Below are positions 1 through 9,782 of a stretch of DNA of 64,000 bases, in pieces. This DNA is from GCA-2697345 sp049602715 (GTDB lineage: Bacteria; Pseudomonadota; Alphaproteobacteria; Rhodobacterales; Rhodobacteraceae): assembly GCA_049602715.1 (NCBI GenBank), contig JBMYRX010000002.1, positions 1 to 64,000 of the forward strand. The letters run 5' to 3'. Positions within the stretch are counted from its first letter, which is position 1. The number at the start of each line of letters is the position of its first letter. A program made the position numbers and the translations under genes. The notes under the pieces were generated by a model. That model made no database searches and had not been told where the DNA came from. It saw only the letters and a list, made by a program, of their open reading frames with translations.

Positions 1-1
1 A

Positions 2-1306
2 GATGTCCTCAATAAGGCAGGTTATAAAACCGCAACTATTGGTAAAAGTCATCTGCAACCATTCACTGATAAAAACCCTTTAAGAGAATTAGATCTTAAG
101 TCTAGGCCTATAGAGGAAGCTTGGAAGCCTGAAAATGGAGACTTTTATCAAGAGGAGGCTGAAAGGTATAGTTCCAAAAACAGATATCAATTCAAAACTC
201 CATATTATGGTTATCAGTATGTAGACATGGTCACCAGACATGGTGATCGTTGCGGTGGGCATTATCAACAGTGGTTTAGAGAGACTACACCAAATTGGAG
301 GGAACTCCAGGATAACGACAATGAACTCACGCATAACTATAGTTGCCCACAGGCGTTTAGAACACCAGTACCAGAAGATAAATATCCGACTTCTTATATC
401 AAAAATCAAACAATTGATTTTATAAAAAATTCAATTCAAACCGATATACCTTTTTTTCTGTTTATTTCTTTCCCTGATCCGCATCATCCCTTTAATCCGC
501 CTGGAAAATACTGGGATATGTATTCACCTGACGACTTTGAAGTTTCGCTAAGTTATGAAATGCATCGAAACCCAACTCCTCCGATGAAATGGCTTCACAA
601 TAATTGGAAAAAAAACTTAGGACAATTAACCAAGCAAACAGCTACTATGATGGACGTAGAAAAGTTAAAGCAAGCTATGGCACTAACGGCAGGTATGGTC
701 ACAATGGTCGATGACGCCATAGGCGAAATCATGTCAACGCTTAAGGAAACCTCACACTATGAAAACACAATAACTTGCTTTAATTCCGATCACGGAGATT
801 ATTTAGGAGATTACAATATGTTATTAAAGGGTGCTTTACCCTTCAAGTCCATAACTCGAGTACCATTTATTTGGTCTGAACCAAATCTTCAACAAAACAG
901 TTCTTCTAATGCTTTATCTTCTACACTAGATATATCGGCTACTGTACTTGATAGGGCTGGTATAACACCTTATTTTGGAATAAAAGGAAAGTCGTTACTC
1001 AAAACACTTACCTCTGGGTCATCAGTAAGAGATGAATTACTTATAGAATTTAATGATGGCGCATCTAGATTAGGTTTTGAAAAACCGGCCAGGGTAAGAA
1101 GTTTAGTCACCAAAACTCATAGATTTACAATTTATTTAGATCAAGAATGGGGTGAGTTATACGATTTAATAAGCGACCCTCACGAAACACATAATTTGTG
1201 GGATGATCCACATAGTACCGTAATAAAATCAAAATTATCTTTATTAATGAATCAAGAGTTGATCGGTTTGATGGATGAAAGCCCAAGATCAAAAAGACAA
1301 GCCTAA
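2..1306 (+). CDS. sulfatase family hydrolase, 5' end outside window
   Basis: The reading frame is open from base 2, so the gene begins before the window; the first visible internal ATG (227) is not a credible start because the family-typical segment LNKAGYKTATIGKSHL lies upstream of it. The protein belongs to the type I sulfatase/phosphonate monoester hydrolase superfamily, which hydrolyses sulfate or phosphonate esters with a formylglycine nucleophile. The nucleophile motif (C/S-x-P-S-R) would be upstream and cannot be checked. Visible family marks are FPDPHHPFNPP and the metal-binding SDHGDYLGDYNMLLKG segment near 785-830. The C-terminal ELYDLISDPHETHNLWDD stretch is also typical. Substrate is unknown. 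The neighbour downstream, gcdH, gives no clue, and the genes are 57 bases apart. Confidence 0.85.
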   Translation, partial: DVLNKAGYKTATIGKSHLQPFTDKNPLRELDLKSRPIEEAWKPENGDFYQEEAERYSSKNRYQFKTPYYGYQYVDMVTRHGDRCGGHYQQWFRETTPNWRELQDNDNELTHNYSCPQAFRTPVPEDKYPTSYIKNQTIDFIKNSIQTDIPFFLFISFPDPHHPFNPPGKYWDMYSPDDFEVSLSYEMHRNPTPPMKWLHNNWKKNLGQLTKQTATMMDVEKLKQAMALTAGMVTMVDDAIGEIMSTLKETSHYENTITCFNSDHGDYLGDYNMLLKGALPFKSITRVPFIWSEPNLQQNSSSNALSSTLDISATVLDRAGITPYFGIKGKSLLKTLTSGSSVRDELLIEFNDGASRLGFEKPARVRSLVTKTHRFTIYLDQEWGELYDLISDPHETHNLWDDPHSTVIKSKLSLLMNQELIGLMDESPRSKRQA

Positions 1307-1363
1307 AAAGATTTCTTCGTAAGACATATTTTCTAAATCAAACCAAAAAGAGGAAATACAAAT

Positions 1364-2584
1364 ATGAACATGATACAGAAAACAAGCCAAAAAGATCTCC
1401 CAGATATGTCCAAATTCAATTGGGAAGATCCGCTTAGATTTAATGACCAACTAAGTGAGGAAGAAACGTTAGTTAGAATTTCTGCCGAGAGATTTGCAAA
1501 AGATCGCTTAATGCCTCGAGTTATTAAATCTTTTAGAGATGAAATTAGTCAACCCGAGATTTTTAAAGAGATGGGTGAATCCGGTTTACTTGGAATTAAC
1601 ATACCCGAAGAATACGGCGGATTGGGGTCATCATATGTCAGTTATGGTTTGGTAGCTCGAGAAATTGAAAAAGTTGACTCTGGATACAGATCCATGATGT
1701 CTGTGCAATCATCATTAGTAATGTACCCAATTTATGCTTATGGGTCAGAGGAGCAAAGAATAAAATATCTACCTAGATTGGCGACTGGGGATCTAATAGG
1801 ATGCTTTGGGTTGACAGAATCGGATGCAGGTTCTGATCCAAGTGGTATGCAAACGGTCGCTAAAAAAACTGCTACTGGTTATCAAATTTCTGGTTCAAAA
1901 ATGTGGATTTCGAATAGTCCATTTGCTGATATTTTTGTTGTTTGGGCGAAATCCGAATACCACGACAATAAAGTCAAAGGTTTTATACTTGAAAGAGGTC
2001 TAAAAGGTCTTTCGGCTCCTAAGATATCTGGAAAACTATCTTTGAGAACATCAATGACTGGTGAAATAGTATTGCAGAATGTTGAGGTATCAGAGGATGC
2101 TTTACTACCAAATATTGAAGGATTGAAGGGACCTTTTGGCTGTTTAAATAGAGCACGATATGGAATAAGTTGGGGTGTAATGGGTGCATCTGAATTTTGT
2201 TTCAATGCTGCTCGAGAATACGGATTAGACCGCAAACAATTTAAGAAACCAATAGCACAAACACAACTTTTTCAAAAAAAATTAGCTGATATGCAAACCG
2301 AGATAGTATTAGGACTGCAGATAGCACTTCAAGTTGGCAGACTTATGGATCAAGGGATGGCCGCGCCTGAAATGATTTCTATAATTAAAAGAAATAATTG
2401 CGACAAAGCACTGCAAATAGCTCGAAACTCTCGAGATATGCACGGTGGAAATGGTATAGCGGAGGAATATCATGTTATGCGTCACCTGATGAATCTTGAA
2501 ACAGTTAATACTTATGAGGGTACAAACGATATTCATTCTCTGATCATAGGTAAAGCCATTACAGGCCTACAAGCATTTTTTTAA
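1364..2584 (+). CDS. gcdH: glutaryl-CoA dehydrogenase
   Basis: FAD enzyme of the acyl-CoA dehydrogenase family (406 aa, usual length). It is expected to oxidise and decarboxylate glutaryl-CoA to crotonyl-CoA in lysine/tryptophan breakdown. The N-terminal FNWEDPLRFNDQLSEEE segment is characteristic of GcdH rather than of other acyl-CoA dehydrogenases. The substrate/FAD region FGLTESDAGSDPSGMQT is near residue 150. The C-terminal TYEGTNDIHSLIIGKAITG carries the catalytic glutamate at about residue 385. A purine-rich stretch (AGAGGA) precedes the ATG. No CoA-transferase or electron-transfer-flavoprotein gene is adjacent, so the gene may stand alone. The function call is by family resemblance. 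Confidence 0.9.
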   Translation: MNMIQKTSQKDLPDMSKFNWEDPLRFNDQLSEEETLVRISAERFAKDRLMPRVIKSFRDEISQPEIFKEMGESGLLGINIPEEYGGLGSSYVSYGLVAREIEKVDSGYRSMMSVQSSLVMYPIYAYGSEEQRIKYLPRLATGDLIGCFGLTESDAGSDPSGMQTVAKKTATGYQISGSKMWISNSPFADIFVVWAKSEYHDNKVKGFILERGLKGLSAPKISGKLSLRTSMTGEIVLQNVEVSEDALLPNIEGLKGPFGCLNRARYGISWGVMGASEFCFNAAREYGLDRKQFKKPIAQTQLFQKKLADMQTEIVLGLQIALQVGRLMDQGMAAPEMISIIKRNNCDKALQIARNSRDMHGGNGIAEEYHVMRHLMNLETVNTYEGTNDIHSLIIGKAITGLQAFF

Positions 2585-2649
2585 GGAATTGAAAAAGAGG
2601 TCTATATATCACAATTATATGCTAAAATTTTAAAAGGTCTGATAAATCG

Positions 2650-3708
2650 TTGAATGTAATAAAAATAAAGAAACCTGATGATTGGCACCTTCACCTGAGA
2701 GATGGAGATACTTTAAGGGCTGTGCTTCCTGAGTCTGAAAGGCATTTTGCTAGAGCTCTAATTATGCCAAATTTAATTCCACCAATTACTTCGGTGGCTC
2801 AAGCGGTCAAATACAGAGCGTCTATTACAGATGCACTTCAGAACAAAAAGGGATTTACACCCTTAATGACACTTTATCTGACAGAAAATACGAAGCTATC
2901 TGACATACAAAATGGATTCGAAACCGGTCTAATTACCGCAATCAAGATGTACCCTGCAGGGGCAACTACGAACTCAGAATCTGGAGTAAAAGATTTCACT
3001 AAAGTTTATCCCATTTTAGAGTTAATGGAAAAATTAGGTTTACCGCTCTGTGTGCACGGAGAAGTTACCGACGAGGAAGTCGATATTTTTGATAGAGAGG
3101 CTGTTTTTATTGAAAAAATTTTAGATCCAATTTTAAACAAATTTTCTAAATTAAAAGTCGTAATGGAGCATATTACAACTGCATCAGCGGTAGACTATAT
3201 AAACAAAAGTGGCAAAAGTTTAGCTGCTACAATTACTACTCACCATCTAGTTATTAATCGAAATCATCTCCTGTCAGGTAGAATTAGGCCACATTATTAT
3301 TGCTTACCAATCGCGAAAAGAGAAAGCCATAGACTGGCTTTAGTAGCTGCTGCAACCTCCGGATCTAAATCTTTTTTTCTTGGAACCGACTCAGCTCCAC
3401 ATTTTGACTTTGCCAAGGAATCTGCTTGTGGTTGTGCAGGGTGTTTTACGGCAACTAATAGTATTCCAATTATTACTCAAGTTTTTGATAACAACAATTC
3501 CTTGAAAAACTTAGAAGCTTTTATCTCTAAAAATGGTGCTAACTTTTATAACTTGAAACAAAACAAGTCAAATATTATACTCGAAAAAGGTGCTTTAGTG
3601 GATTTTCCCAAGAAAATTTTATGTAAAAAGGGAAATATTACTGTCTTTGACCCTGGTTTCTCTGTAAATTGGAAAGTACGAACAAAGACTAATAAAAGGA
3701 TAGTTTAA
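2650..3708 (+). CDS. pyrC: dihydroorotase (type II)
   Basis: Cyclises carbamoyl-aspartate to dihydroorotate, the third step of de novo pyrimidine synthesis. At 352 aa it has the length of the E. coli-type (class II) enzyme. The metal-binding HLH is in PDDWHLHLRDGD near residue 12, the lysine that is carboxylated in the family lies in AIKMYPAGATTNSESG near residue 100, further metal histidines are in CVHGEV and MEHITT, and the catalytic Asp is in GTDSAPH. The start is TTG; no in-frame ATG or GTG lies nearby, and AAAAGG lies about 12 bases upstream, a rather long spacing. It is followed after 3 bases by pyrE, forming a two-gene pyrimidine operon. Confidence 0.93.
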   Translation: MNVIKIKKPDDWHLHLRDGDTLRAVLPESERHFARALIMPNLIPPITSVAQAVKYRASITDALQNKKGFTPLMTLYLTENTKLSDIQNGFETGLITAIKMYPAGATTNSESGVKDFTKVYPILELMEKLGLPLCVHGEVTDEEVDIFDREAVFIEKILDPILNKFSKLKVVMEHITTASAVDYINKSGKSLAATITTHHLVINRNHLLSGRIRPHYYCLPIAKRESHRLALVAAATSGSKSFFLGTDSAPHFDFAKESACGCAGCFTATNSIPIITQVFDNNNSLKNLEAFISKNGANFYNLKQNKSNIILEKGALVDFPKKILCKKGNITVFDPGFSVNWKVRTKTNKRIV

Positions 3709-3711
3709 ATT

Positions 3712-4392
3712 ATGATTTCTGCGGGTTTTCCTAGTCATGATGAAATGGCTAAACTAACTGCGGCTATGTTAATGGATATTGGTGCAGTTAATTTTAATTC
3801 AAAAAATCCATATATTTTAGCCAGTGGCCTCCCTTCTCCAATTTATATTGATTGCAGAAAATTGATTTCATACCCGAGGATGAGATCAACTCTGATGGAC
3901 TTTTTAGTTTGTAAGGTTTTAAGAGCTGTAGGGTTTGAAAGCTTTGATAATATAGCGGGTGGAGAAACAGCAGGAATTCCATTTTCGGCATTAATTGCTG
4001 AACGTTTATCTTTACCGCTTACATACGTGAGAAAAAAACAAAAAGGTTACGGAAAGAATTCCAGAATTGAAGGGCTAATGCGCAAAAATGATAGAGTTTT
4101 ACTCGTAGAAGACATGACTACAGATGGAGGTTCAAAGTTGAGCTTCCTCGATGCCATAAGAGAAACAGGCGCCACCTGTAAAGATATAGCAGTAATATTT
4201 TATTATGATATTTTTTCAGAAACTATTCAAAATTTAGAGAATCATGGTACGACTTTACATTTCTTGTGTACTTGGTGGGATATCCTAGCCTTAGCCAAAG
4301 AAAGAAAAGAGTTTGATACTAAAACAATAATCGAAGTTGAAAGTTTTTTAAATTCACCTAGAGAATGGCAAAAAAAAATTATAAAAGTTTAA
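3712..4392 (+). CDS. pyrE: orotate phosphoribosyltransferase
   Basis: Transfers phosphoribose from PRPP to orotate to form OMP. The 226-aa length and the PRPP-binding signature VLLVEDMTTDGGSKLSF around residues 129-145 identify the family. This EDMTTDGGSK version resembles alphaproteobacterial PyrE rather than the enterobacterial DDLVTTGG form. The AGGETAGIPF and PYILASGLPSPIYIDCRKL segments are also typical. It lies 3 bases after pyrC, so the two are almost certainly co-transcribed and translationally linked, joining steps 3/4 and 5 of UMP synthesis. Nothing unusual is seen in length or motifs. Confidence 0.92.
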   Translation: MISAGFPSHDEMAKLTAAMLMDIGAVNFNSKNPYILASGLPSPIYIDCRKLISYPRMRSTLMDFLVCKVLRAVGFESFDNIAGGETAGIPFSALIAERLSLPLTYVRKKQKGYGKNSRIEGLMRKNDRVLLVEDMTTDGGSKLSFLDAIRETGATCKDIAVIFYYDIFSETIQNLENHGTTLHFLCTWWDILALAKERKEFDTKTIIEVESFLNSPREWQKKIIKV

Positions 4393-4469
4393 CGCTATAT
4401 ATTCCAACTAATTCGTCTGAATTGATAGAAATATACCACTTTTAGTATTCTAACTTATTAACCCACAAA

Positions 4470-4488
4470 CTATCCACAGGATATCCTG
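4470..4488. promoter_or_regulatory. DnaA-box-like site overlapping a 12-bp palindrome upstream of dnaB
   Basis: CTATCCACA at 4470-4478 differs from the DnaA box TTATCCACA at one base, and runs into the perfect 12-bp palindrome CAGGATATCCTG at 4477-4488, 58-76 bases before the dnaB start. That DnaA or another dimeric regulator binds here is inference; a single box is weak evidence. Confidence 0.3.
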
Positions 4489-4545
4489 ATTGATAACTGT
4501 GAGAACTTTGTTCATTAATGTAGTAAATACATAAGTGAGGGATCT

Positions 4546-6036
4546 ATGGAGAATGTAAAAGCGTTATCTGACAAAGTTGATAAACTACAAAAAGATCAAA
4601 GTTTGCCTCACAATATAGAAGCAGAACAACAACTACTGGGTGCTATTCTCCTTAATAATGATATATTCGATCGGGTATCTTCAATCGTTAAAAGTGAACA
4701 TTTCTTTGATCCTGTACATAAACGAATTTTTGACACTTCTAGTTCTAGAATAAGTAAAAATCTTCTTGTCTCTCCAGTAACATTGAAAGTGTACTTTGAA
4801 GAGGATGAAGGATTACAAGAACTTGGTGGTGCTGCATATTTGGTAAAACTTCAAGGCGCGTCAATTTCATCATTTGCTGCTAGAGATTACGCCCAAATGA
4901 TTTATGATCTTGCAATACGACGGGAATTAATACTGCTAGGTGAAGAGATAGTTATAAATGCATCAAATATACAAACTGAAAATGGACCTGAAGACCAAAT
5001 TGTTCAAGCTGAACAAAAACTTTATAGCTTGGCTGAGGAAGGTGATACAGAAAAAGGGTTTCAGAGCTTTTTGACGGCTGTAACTGACGCTGTGAATATC
5101 GCAAATAACGCATATCAAAGGGATGGTGGACTTGCTGGGATACCTTCAGGTTTAACTGATATAGATAAAAAACTGGGTGGTCTGCATAAATCTGACTTAC
5201 TTATAATTGCAGGGCGTCCTTCAATGGGGAAAACCGCATTAGCAACAAATATAGCGTTTAATATAGCAAAAAATCGTAAAAAAGGGTTACTACCAGATGG
5301 AACAGAAGGCTCTATTGAAGGAGGATCTGTAGGTTTCTTTTCGTTAGAGATGTCATCTGAACAACTTGCTGCAAGGGTACTATCTGAAGCCGCAGAAATA
5401 CCATCTGAACAAATTAGACGTGGGGATATGACTGAAATAGAGTTTAGACGTCTGGTTGAAGCGGCAAAAGAATTAGAACGTTGTCCCTTATTTATTGATG
5501 ACACACCGGCACTACCGATAAGTCAATTAGCTGCAAGAGCTCGACGATTAAAAAGAACACACGGATTAGATATTCTTTTGGTTGACTATCTTCAGTTAGT
5601 ACGCCCCGCAAAATCAAGAGATAGCAGGGTAAATGAAGTTTCTGAAATAACTCAGGGCTTGAAGGCAATCGCTAAAGAGTTAGATATACCAGTGGTCGCA
5701 CTATCACAGTTATCAAGACAAGTCGAAAATAGAGAAGATAAAAGACCGCAGTTGGCTGATTTAAGAGAATCCGGTTCAATAGAGCAAGACGCAGATGTAG
5801 TAATGTTTGTTTATAGAGAAGAATATTATAGAGAAAGAGAAAAGCCAGGAGATCATGATTTAGAGGGTTTGTTAAAATGGCAACAAATTATGGAGTCGGT
5901 TCACGGCAAAGCAGAGCTAATTATAGGTAAACAGCGTCATGGTCCGATAGGAACGGTTGAGTTAAGTTTTGAAGGGCAGTTTACTCGATTTGGTAATTTA
6001 GTCAAAGGATATCAAAAATCTGCAATTCAAGATTAA
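4546..6036 (+). CDS. dnaB: replicative DNA helicase DnaB
   Basis: Hexameric helicase that unwinds DNA at the replication fork. It is 496 aa, the usual length. An N-terminal DnaB domain (LPHNIEAEQQLLGAILLNN, residues ~21-39) is followed by a RecA-like ATPase domain. Walker A is AGRPSMGKTALATN near residue 222, Walker B is in LDILLVDYLQLV, and the QLSRQVENREDKRPQLADLRESG region lies near residue 385. No intein or insertion interrupts the motifs. The gene follows pyrE by 153 bases and is convergent with der. The upstream region holds a DnaA-box-like sequence and a palindrome. Confidence 0.95.
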   Translation: MENVKALSDKVDKLQKDQSLPHNIEAEQQLLGAILLNNDIFDRVSSIVKSEHFFDPVHKRIFDTSSSRISKNLLVSPVTLKVYFEEDEGLQELGGAAYLVKLQGASISSFAARDYAQMIYDLAIRRELILLGEEIVINASNIQTENGPEDQIVQAEQKLYSLAEEGDTEKGFQSFLTAVTDAVNIANNAYQRDGGLAGIPSGLTDIDKKLGGLHKSDLLIIAGRPSMGKTALATNIAFNIAKNRKKGLLPDGTEGSIEGGSVGFFSLEMSSEQLAARVLSEAAEIPSEQIRRGDMTEIEFRRLVEAAKELERCPLFIDDTPALPISQLAARARRLKRTHGLDILLVDYLQLVRPAKSRDSRVNEVSEITQGLKAIAKELDIPVVALSQLSRQVENREDKRPQLADLRESGSIEQDADVVMFVYREEYYREREKPGDHDLEGLLKWQQIMESVHGKAELIIGKQRHGPIGTVELSFEGQFTRFGNLVKGYQKSAIQD

Positions 6037-6052
6037 AACTTTTAAAACAGGC

Positions 6053-7492
6053 CTATTTTAAATGTTTTCTAAGTTTTGAGGGACCCTTTTTTTTTCGATT
6101 TTTGAATGGATTATCCTCTTTTTGGCTTCTAAAAAAAAGCCTAATTGGAGTACCCGGCAAATCAAAATTTTCTCGCAAACTATTAACTAAATATCTAGAA
6201 TAGCTTTCTGGGAGTAAATCTGGGTATGAACACATAATTACAAAGGCTGGAGGCCTTGCTTTAACTTGAGTTATGTATCTCAACTTGATTCTCTTTCCTT
6301 GTGGAGCTGGTGGCGGATGTTGTTCAATTACACCTGACAACCATCTATTTAGTGACGCAGTTAAAATTCTTTTATTCCACACCCTATGGGCAGTAAGAGT
6401 AGCTTCCTGTAATTTTTCAAACCCCCTCCCATTGAGGGATGATATAAATATCAACGGCAATCCTCGTAATTGAGGTAATAATCTTGCACACCTCTCTCTT
6501 AAGATTAATGCCTTCTCAGATTTTTTTTTCTCAAGATCCCACTTATTTATGGCGATAACGACTGCCCTACCCTCTCTTTCTGCTAAATCTGCAATTCGCA
6601 AATCTTGCTGTTCAAAAGAAGTCGCAGCATCTAGAAGTAAAATAATCACCTCTGCAAACTTTACCGCCCTTAGAGCATCTGAAACACTTAGCTTTTCTAG
6701 TTTTTCTTGAACCTTTGGACGTTTTCTAATTCCTGCTGTATCAAAAATTCGAAAAGTCGTACCATTCCAATTTTTTAACACAGATATTGCGTCTCTCGTA
6801 ATTCCTGCCTCAGGACCGGTTAACATTCGTTCTTCTTTTAAAATTTGATTTATTAAAGTAGATTTTCCTGCATTGGGCCGACCAATTACAGCAATTTGCA
6901 ACGGTTTTAATTCAGGTGGCGTTGAGTGCTCAACTTTTGTATCATTATCAATTATTACGTTAGTTTCTGGATCATTTTCATACAAAGTATTGTTAAATTC
7001 CTCACAAAAAGGCCTAAGCGCTAACGCTAAATCAGACATCCCATCTCCATGTTCTGCAGACAATCTCAATGGTTCTCCTAAACCTAATGAGTATGCATCA
7101 AAAAGGATGTCTTCACTTGCACTACCCTCAGCTTTATTCGCCACTAGAATTATTTTAGCTGATTTCTTTCTTAGTAAATCAACAAAAATAGAGTCATTAG
7201 GGATTACTCCAGAACGTGCATCAATAATGAAAATGCATACATCAGAATTGGCTATGGCTTTTTCTGTTAAACGCCTCATACGGCCCTGTAATGACATGTC
7301 TTTGATAGGTTCTAAGCCAGCCGTATCTATTACCTTAAATCTTAAGTCTGCTAGTTTAGCATTTCCTTCACGTAAATCGCGAGTTACGCCTGGTTCGTTA
7401 TCAACAATAGCTAGTTTTTTTCCTACCAATCTATTGAATAGTGTCGATTTCCCTACATTCGGCCGACCAATTAATGCAACTGACAGCGACAT
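6053..7492 (-). CDS. der: ribosome-associated GTPase Der (EngA)
   Basis: Double-GTPase needed for 50S ribosomal subunit assembly. Two tandem G domains are visible. The first has GRPNVGKSTLFNRLVG at residues 8-23, the DTAGLE switch and NKAEG. The second has GRPNAGKSTLINQIL near residue 206, DTAGIRKR and NKWD. A C-terminal KH-like domain with PPPAPQGKRIKLRYITQ follows. Length (479 aa) is normal for alphaproteobacteria. The basic C-terminal tail (KNRKKKGPSKLRKHLK) is also common. It lies downstream of bamB and the TPR gene on the same strand, 44 bases after bamB, matching the conserved yfgM-bamB-der order of many proteobacteria. Confidence 0.95.
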   Translation of the reverse strand: MSLSVALIGRPNVGKSTLFNRLVGKKLAIVDNEPGVTRDLREGNAKLADLRFKVIDTAGLEPIKDMSLQGRMRRLTEKAIANSDVCIFIIDARSGVIPNDSIFVDLLRKKSAKIILVANKAEGSASEDILFDAYSLGLGEPLRLSAEHGDGMSDLALALRPFCEEFNNTLYENDPETNVIIDNDTKVEHSTPPELKPLQIAVIGRPNAGKSTLINQILKEERMLTGPEAGITRDAISVLKNWNGTTFRIFDTAGIRKRPKVQEKLEKLSVSDALRAVKFAEVIILLLDAATSFEQQDLRIADLAEREGRAVVIAINKWDLEKKKSEKALILRERCARLLPQLRGLPLIFISSLNGRGFEKLQEATLTAHRVWNKRILTASLNRWLSGVIEQHPPPAPQGKRIKLRYITQVKARPPAFVIMCSYPDLLPESYSRYLVNSLRENFDLPGTPIRLFFRSQKEDNPFKNRKKKGPSKLRKHLK

Positions 7493-7536
7493 AATATTTT
7501 CTTTCTTAGTTAGACTATTTTTTTATTTAATTAAAA

Positions 7537-8898
7537 TTAATTAAAAGCGATTAATTCACCTGAATTCGTTACAATGTATAAGGTATTATTTGAAACAACT
7601 GGGTTGGTAGCAGCTCCACCCTTGAAACTTATTGTTCTAATATTCTTTCCTGTCTGAGGGTCAAACGTATAAATTAACCCATTACTTGATACAACTATCA
7701 ACATTCCGCCAGCTATAATTGGACCATAGTGGACTATAATCCGACTCCTATCCTTTTTACTTGAATTTATAAAATAAGGTAATTTAATACTCCAAACTAA
7801 TTTACCACTTTGTCTGTCTAACCGCTTCAATTGAGATTGGTCCGAAATAAGAAAGACACTGTCTTTATCCACCCAAACAGGGGAATTTGATCCATTTTTA
7901 TAAACCCAATCAATAACACCTGATTTAATATTTATCGAAATAATTGATCCACTCTGATTTCCTACAAAAACATTATCGCCTTTAATTACTGGATCACTCG
8001 TGATTCCATAAGAATTTGCATAACCCTGACCAACTCTTTGACCACTAACTATATTAACCCAAACAGGTATCCCTGACTCCTTTAGTACAGCAGTTACTTC
8101 ACCTGAACCGCTAGGTATCACAACCAAATCATTCTTAACTGCAGGAGCAGCACCACCTACGAGCATTGTTTTACTAGGAGTACCGTCACGAAACCACTTA
8201 ACTTCACCATTTTTTTTATCTAAAGCCCATGAACTATTATCCTTTGCAACTACGTATACTAGGTCATCATCGACAGTGGGAGGTGCTGAAATAGAGATAT
8301 TAAGGGTGCTCTTCCAGATCACTTTACCAGAAACAGCATCAAGTCTAAAAACATCACCAAAACCGGTAACGGCATAGACAGAATTATCGGAATAAGAGAG
8401 GCCTCCTCCCGAGGCATCCTTTGAATTCTCTTTGCTAGGCACTAAAGAACGAAACCAGATAGTTTTACCGGTTAAATTTACTGCAGAAACTTGCGACTTA
8501 GAGTCGAGTACAAAAATCGTTTTTTGGTATATGATAGGATCAGCGGTAATAAAAGTTTTTCTGGTGTTCCCACTACCAATTCTAGTTCTCCAAATCATAT
8601 CAAAATTATTATTAAGTTTTGGATGCTGAATGCTATGCTGGATATCCCCATTCCTATGAGTCCACGATCTATTTAATTTCTGTTCGTAGAGATTAATTTT
8701 TTTAGATTTTTTGGGTTGGTTTATCGCTTTTAGATCATTATTGTGTATTATGCTTTTCACAGGCATTCTCTCTCCACCGACAATATAAACTGTGTCGCCA
8801 CAACTAACCATTGAGAAAACAGTGATTGAAAGTAAAACTAACCTAAATACCTTTAGTTTGATGCAAAGGCTATAAACCCACAAAAATATAGTTGTCAT
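7537..8898 (-). CDS. bamB: outer membrane assembly lipoprotein BamB-like (PQQ beta-propeller)
   Basis: Probable BamB, the beta-propeller lipoprotein of the BAM complex that inserts outer membrane proteins. The N-terminus has a hydrophobic segment ending in a lipobox (SMVSC, Cys at about residue 33), so it should be exported and lipidated. Repeated propeller blades follow, with patterns such as GKTIWFRSL, GKVIWKSTL, GEVKWFRDG and GKLVWSIKLP. At 453 aa it is longer than the E. coli protein (392 aa) because of a linker between the lipobox and the first blade. Its ATG overlaps the TGA of the upstream TPR gene (ATGA), indicating translational coupling. The family call rests on blades plus gene order. 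Confidence 0.85.
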   Translation of the reverse strand: MTTIFLWVYSLCIKLKVFRLVLLSITVFSMVSCGDTVYIVGGERMPVKSIIHNNDLKAINQPKKSKKINLYEQKLNRSWTHRNGDIQHSIQHPKLNNNFDMIWRTRIGSGNTRKTFITADPIIYQKTIFVLDSKSQVSAVNLTGKTIWFRSLVPSKENSKDASGGGLSYSDNSVYAVTGFGDVFRLDAVSGKVIWKSTLNISISAPPTVDDDLVYVVAKDNSSWALDKKNGEVKWFRDGTPSKTMLVGGAAPAVKNDLVVIPSGSGEVTAVLKESGIPVWVNIVSGQRVGQGYANSYGITSDPVIKGDNVFVGNQSGSIISINIKSGVIDWVYKNGSNSPVWVDKDSVFLISDQSQLKRLDRQSGKLVWSIKLPYFINSSKKDRSRIIVHYGPIIAGGMLIVVSSNGLIYTFDPQTGKNIRTISFKGGAATNPVVSNNTLYIVTNSGELIAFN

Positions 8899-9545
8899 TT
8901 ATCGCTCAAATCACCACCTAAGGCTATTAATAATTGGTTTGATCGTCGATATAATGAACCCGAGGTTTCAGAATCCTCAACTAATTGCATCAATAATTGC
9001 TTCGCTTCTTCTAGTTTATTTTGTTCAATTAAAATCAATGCCATTTGCTCCATTGACAAAAGCCGAAAAGAGAAACCGGCTTCTGAAAGTTTTTCAAAGG
9101 AGCTAAACTGATCAGGTAAAGAGAGAACTCCAGTCTTTTTGTTTAATAAAGCTAATTTAAATAAATTAAGCTCATTGTAGACTGGGTTTGAGTTTGAAAT
9201 TTCTTTTATTTCGTTCAGAACTTTCTCAGCTTCATCAAAATTATTTTGGTCAATCAATATGGAGAAGATAACATTTTTTATTAAAATATTTTGAGCATTA
9301 TTTTTTACCTTAATTTCCTTCAAAATTTGTATTTCATTATTATCTAATGCATAAATAATCTTATCTCCAAGAGATTGCGCTTGTTTTAATTTATTAACTT
9401 TATACCATTCATTTGTTGCTGCCCCACCAACGATTATAAGAATAAATATTATCCCTAACCATCCCCATTTTCTTAGACCACGGGAAATACGATCTTTTCG
9501 AACCTCTTCTGACACCTCAGAAATAAAACTATCACTATTACTCAC
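8895..9545 (-). CDS. membrane-anchored TPR protein, YfgM-like
   Basis: 216-aa protein with a cytoplasmic N-terminus, one transmembrane helix (WGWLGIIFILIIVGGAATN, residues ~28-46) and a helical tetratricopeptide-type region after it, with helices around NFDEAEKVLNEI and KLEEAKQLLMQL. This matches the YfgM/TPR_21 family, which in E. coli associates with the SecYEG translocon and periplasmic chaperones. The gene starts the minus-strand operon with bamB and der, overlapping bamB by 4 bases, which fits a role in envelope protein biogenesis. Function beyond that is inferred from gene order. Confidence 0.75.
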   Translation of the reverse strand: MSNSDSFISEVSEEVRKDRISRGLRKWGWLGIIFILIIVGGAATNEWYKVNKLKQAQSLGDKIIYALDNNEIQILKEIKVKNNAQNILIKNVIFSILIDQNNFDEAEKVLNEIKEISNSNPVYNELNLFKLALLNKKTGVLSLPDQFSSFEKLSEAGFSFRLLSMEQMALILIEQNKLEEAKQLLMQLVEDSETSGSLYRRSNQLLIALGGDLSDK

Positions 9546-9782
9546 TTAAGACTCCAAATTTTATAGCTAAAATTAGCTTGTTTCACACGTCTTACTCTGT
9601 CACAACAAAATTTGCCAGTAAATTAACTTATAAAACTTCTTAAATACAACTTGAAAATCATTCCCTAATATTTATTTGTCGATAAAGTCTCTTCTGTATT
9701 AATACCACCAAAAGTCACGTAAAAAATGACACCATCTGACTTGATGCTGTAATGCGAAATAAAAAAAGGTTAATTAATCAAC

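Noticed and set aside
6873..7544. 223-aa plus-strand open frame
   Set aside because: It is entirely antisense to the first G domain of der, whose motifs are intact, and shows no recognisable protein features.
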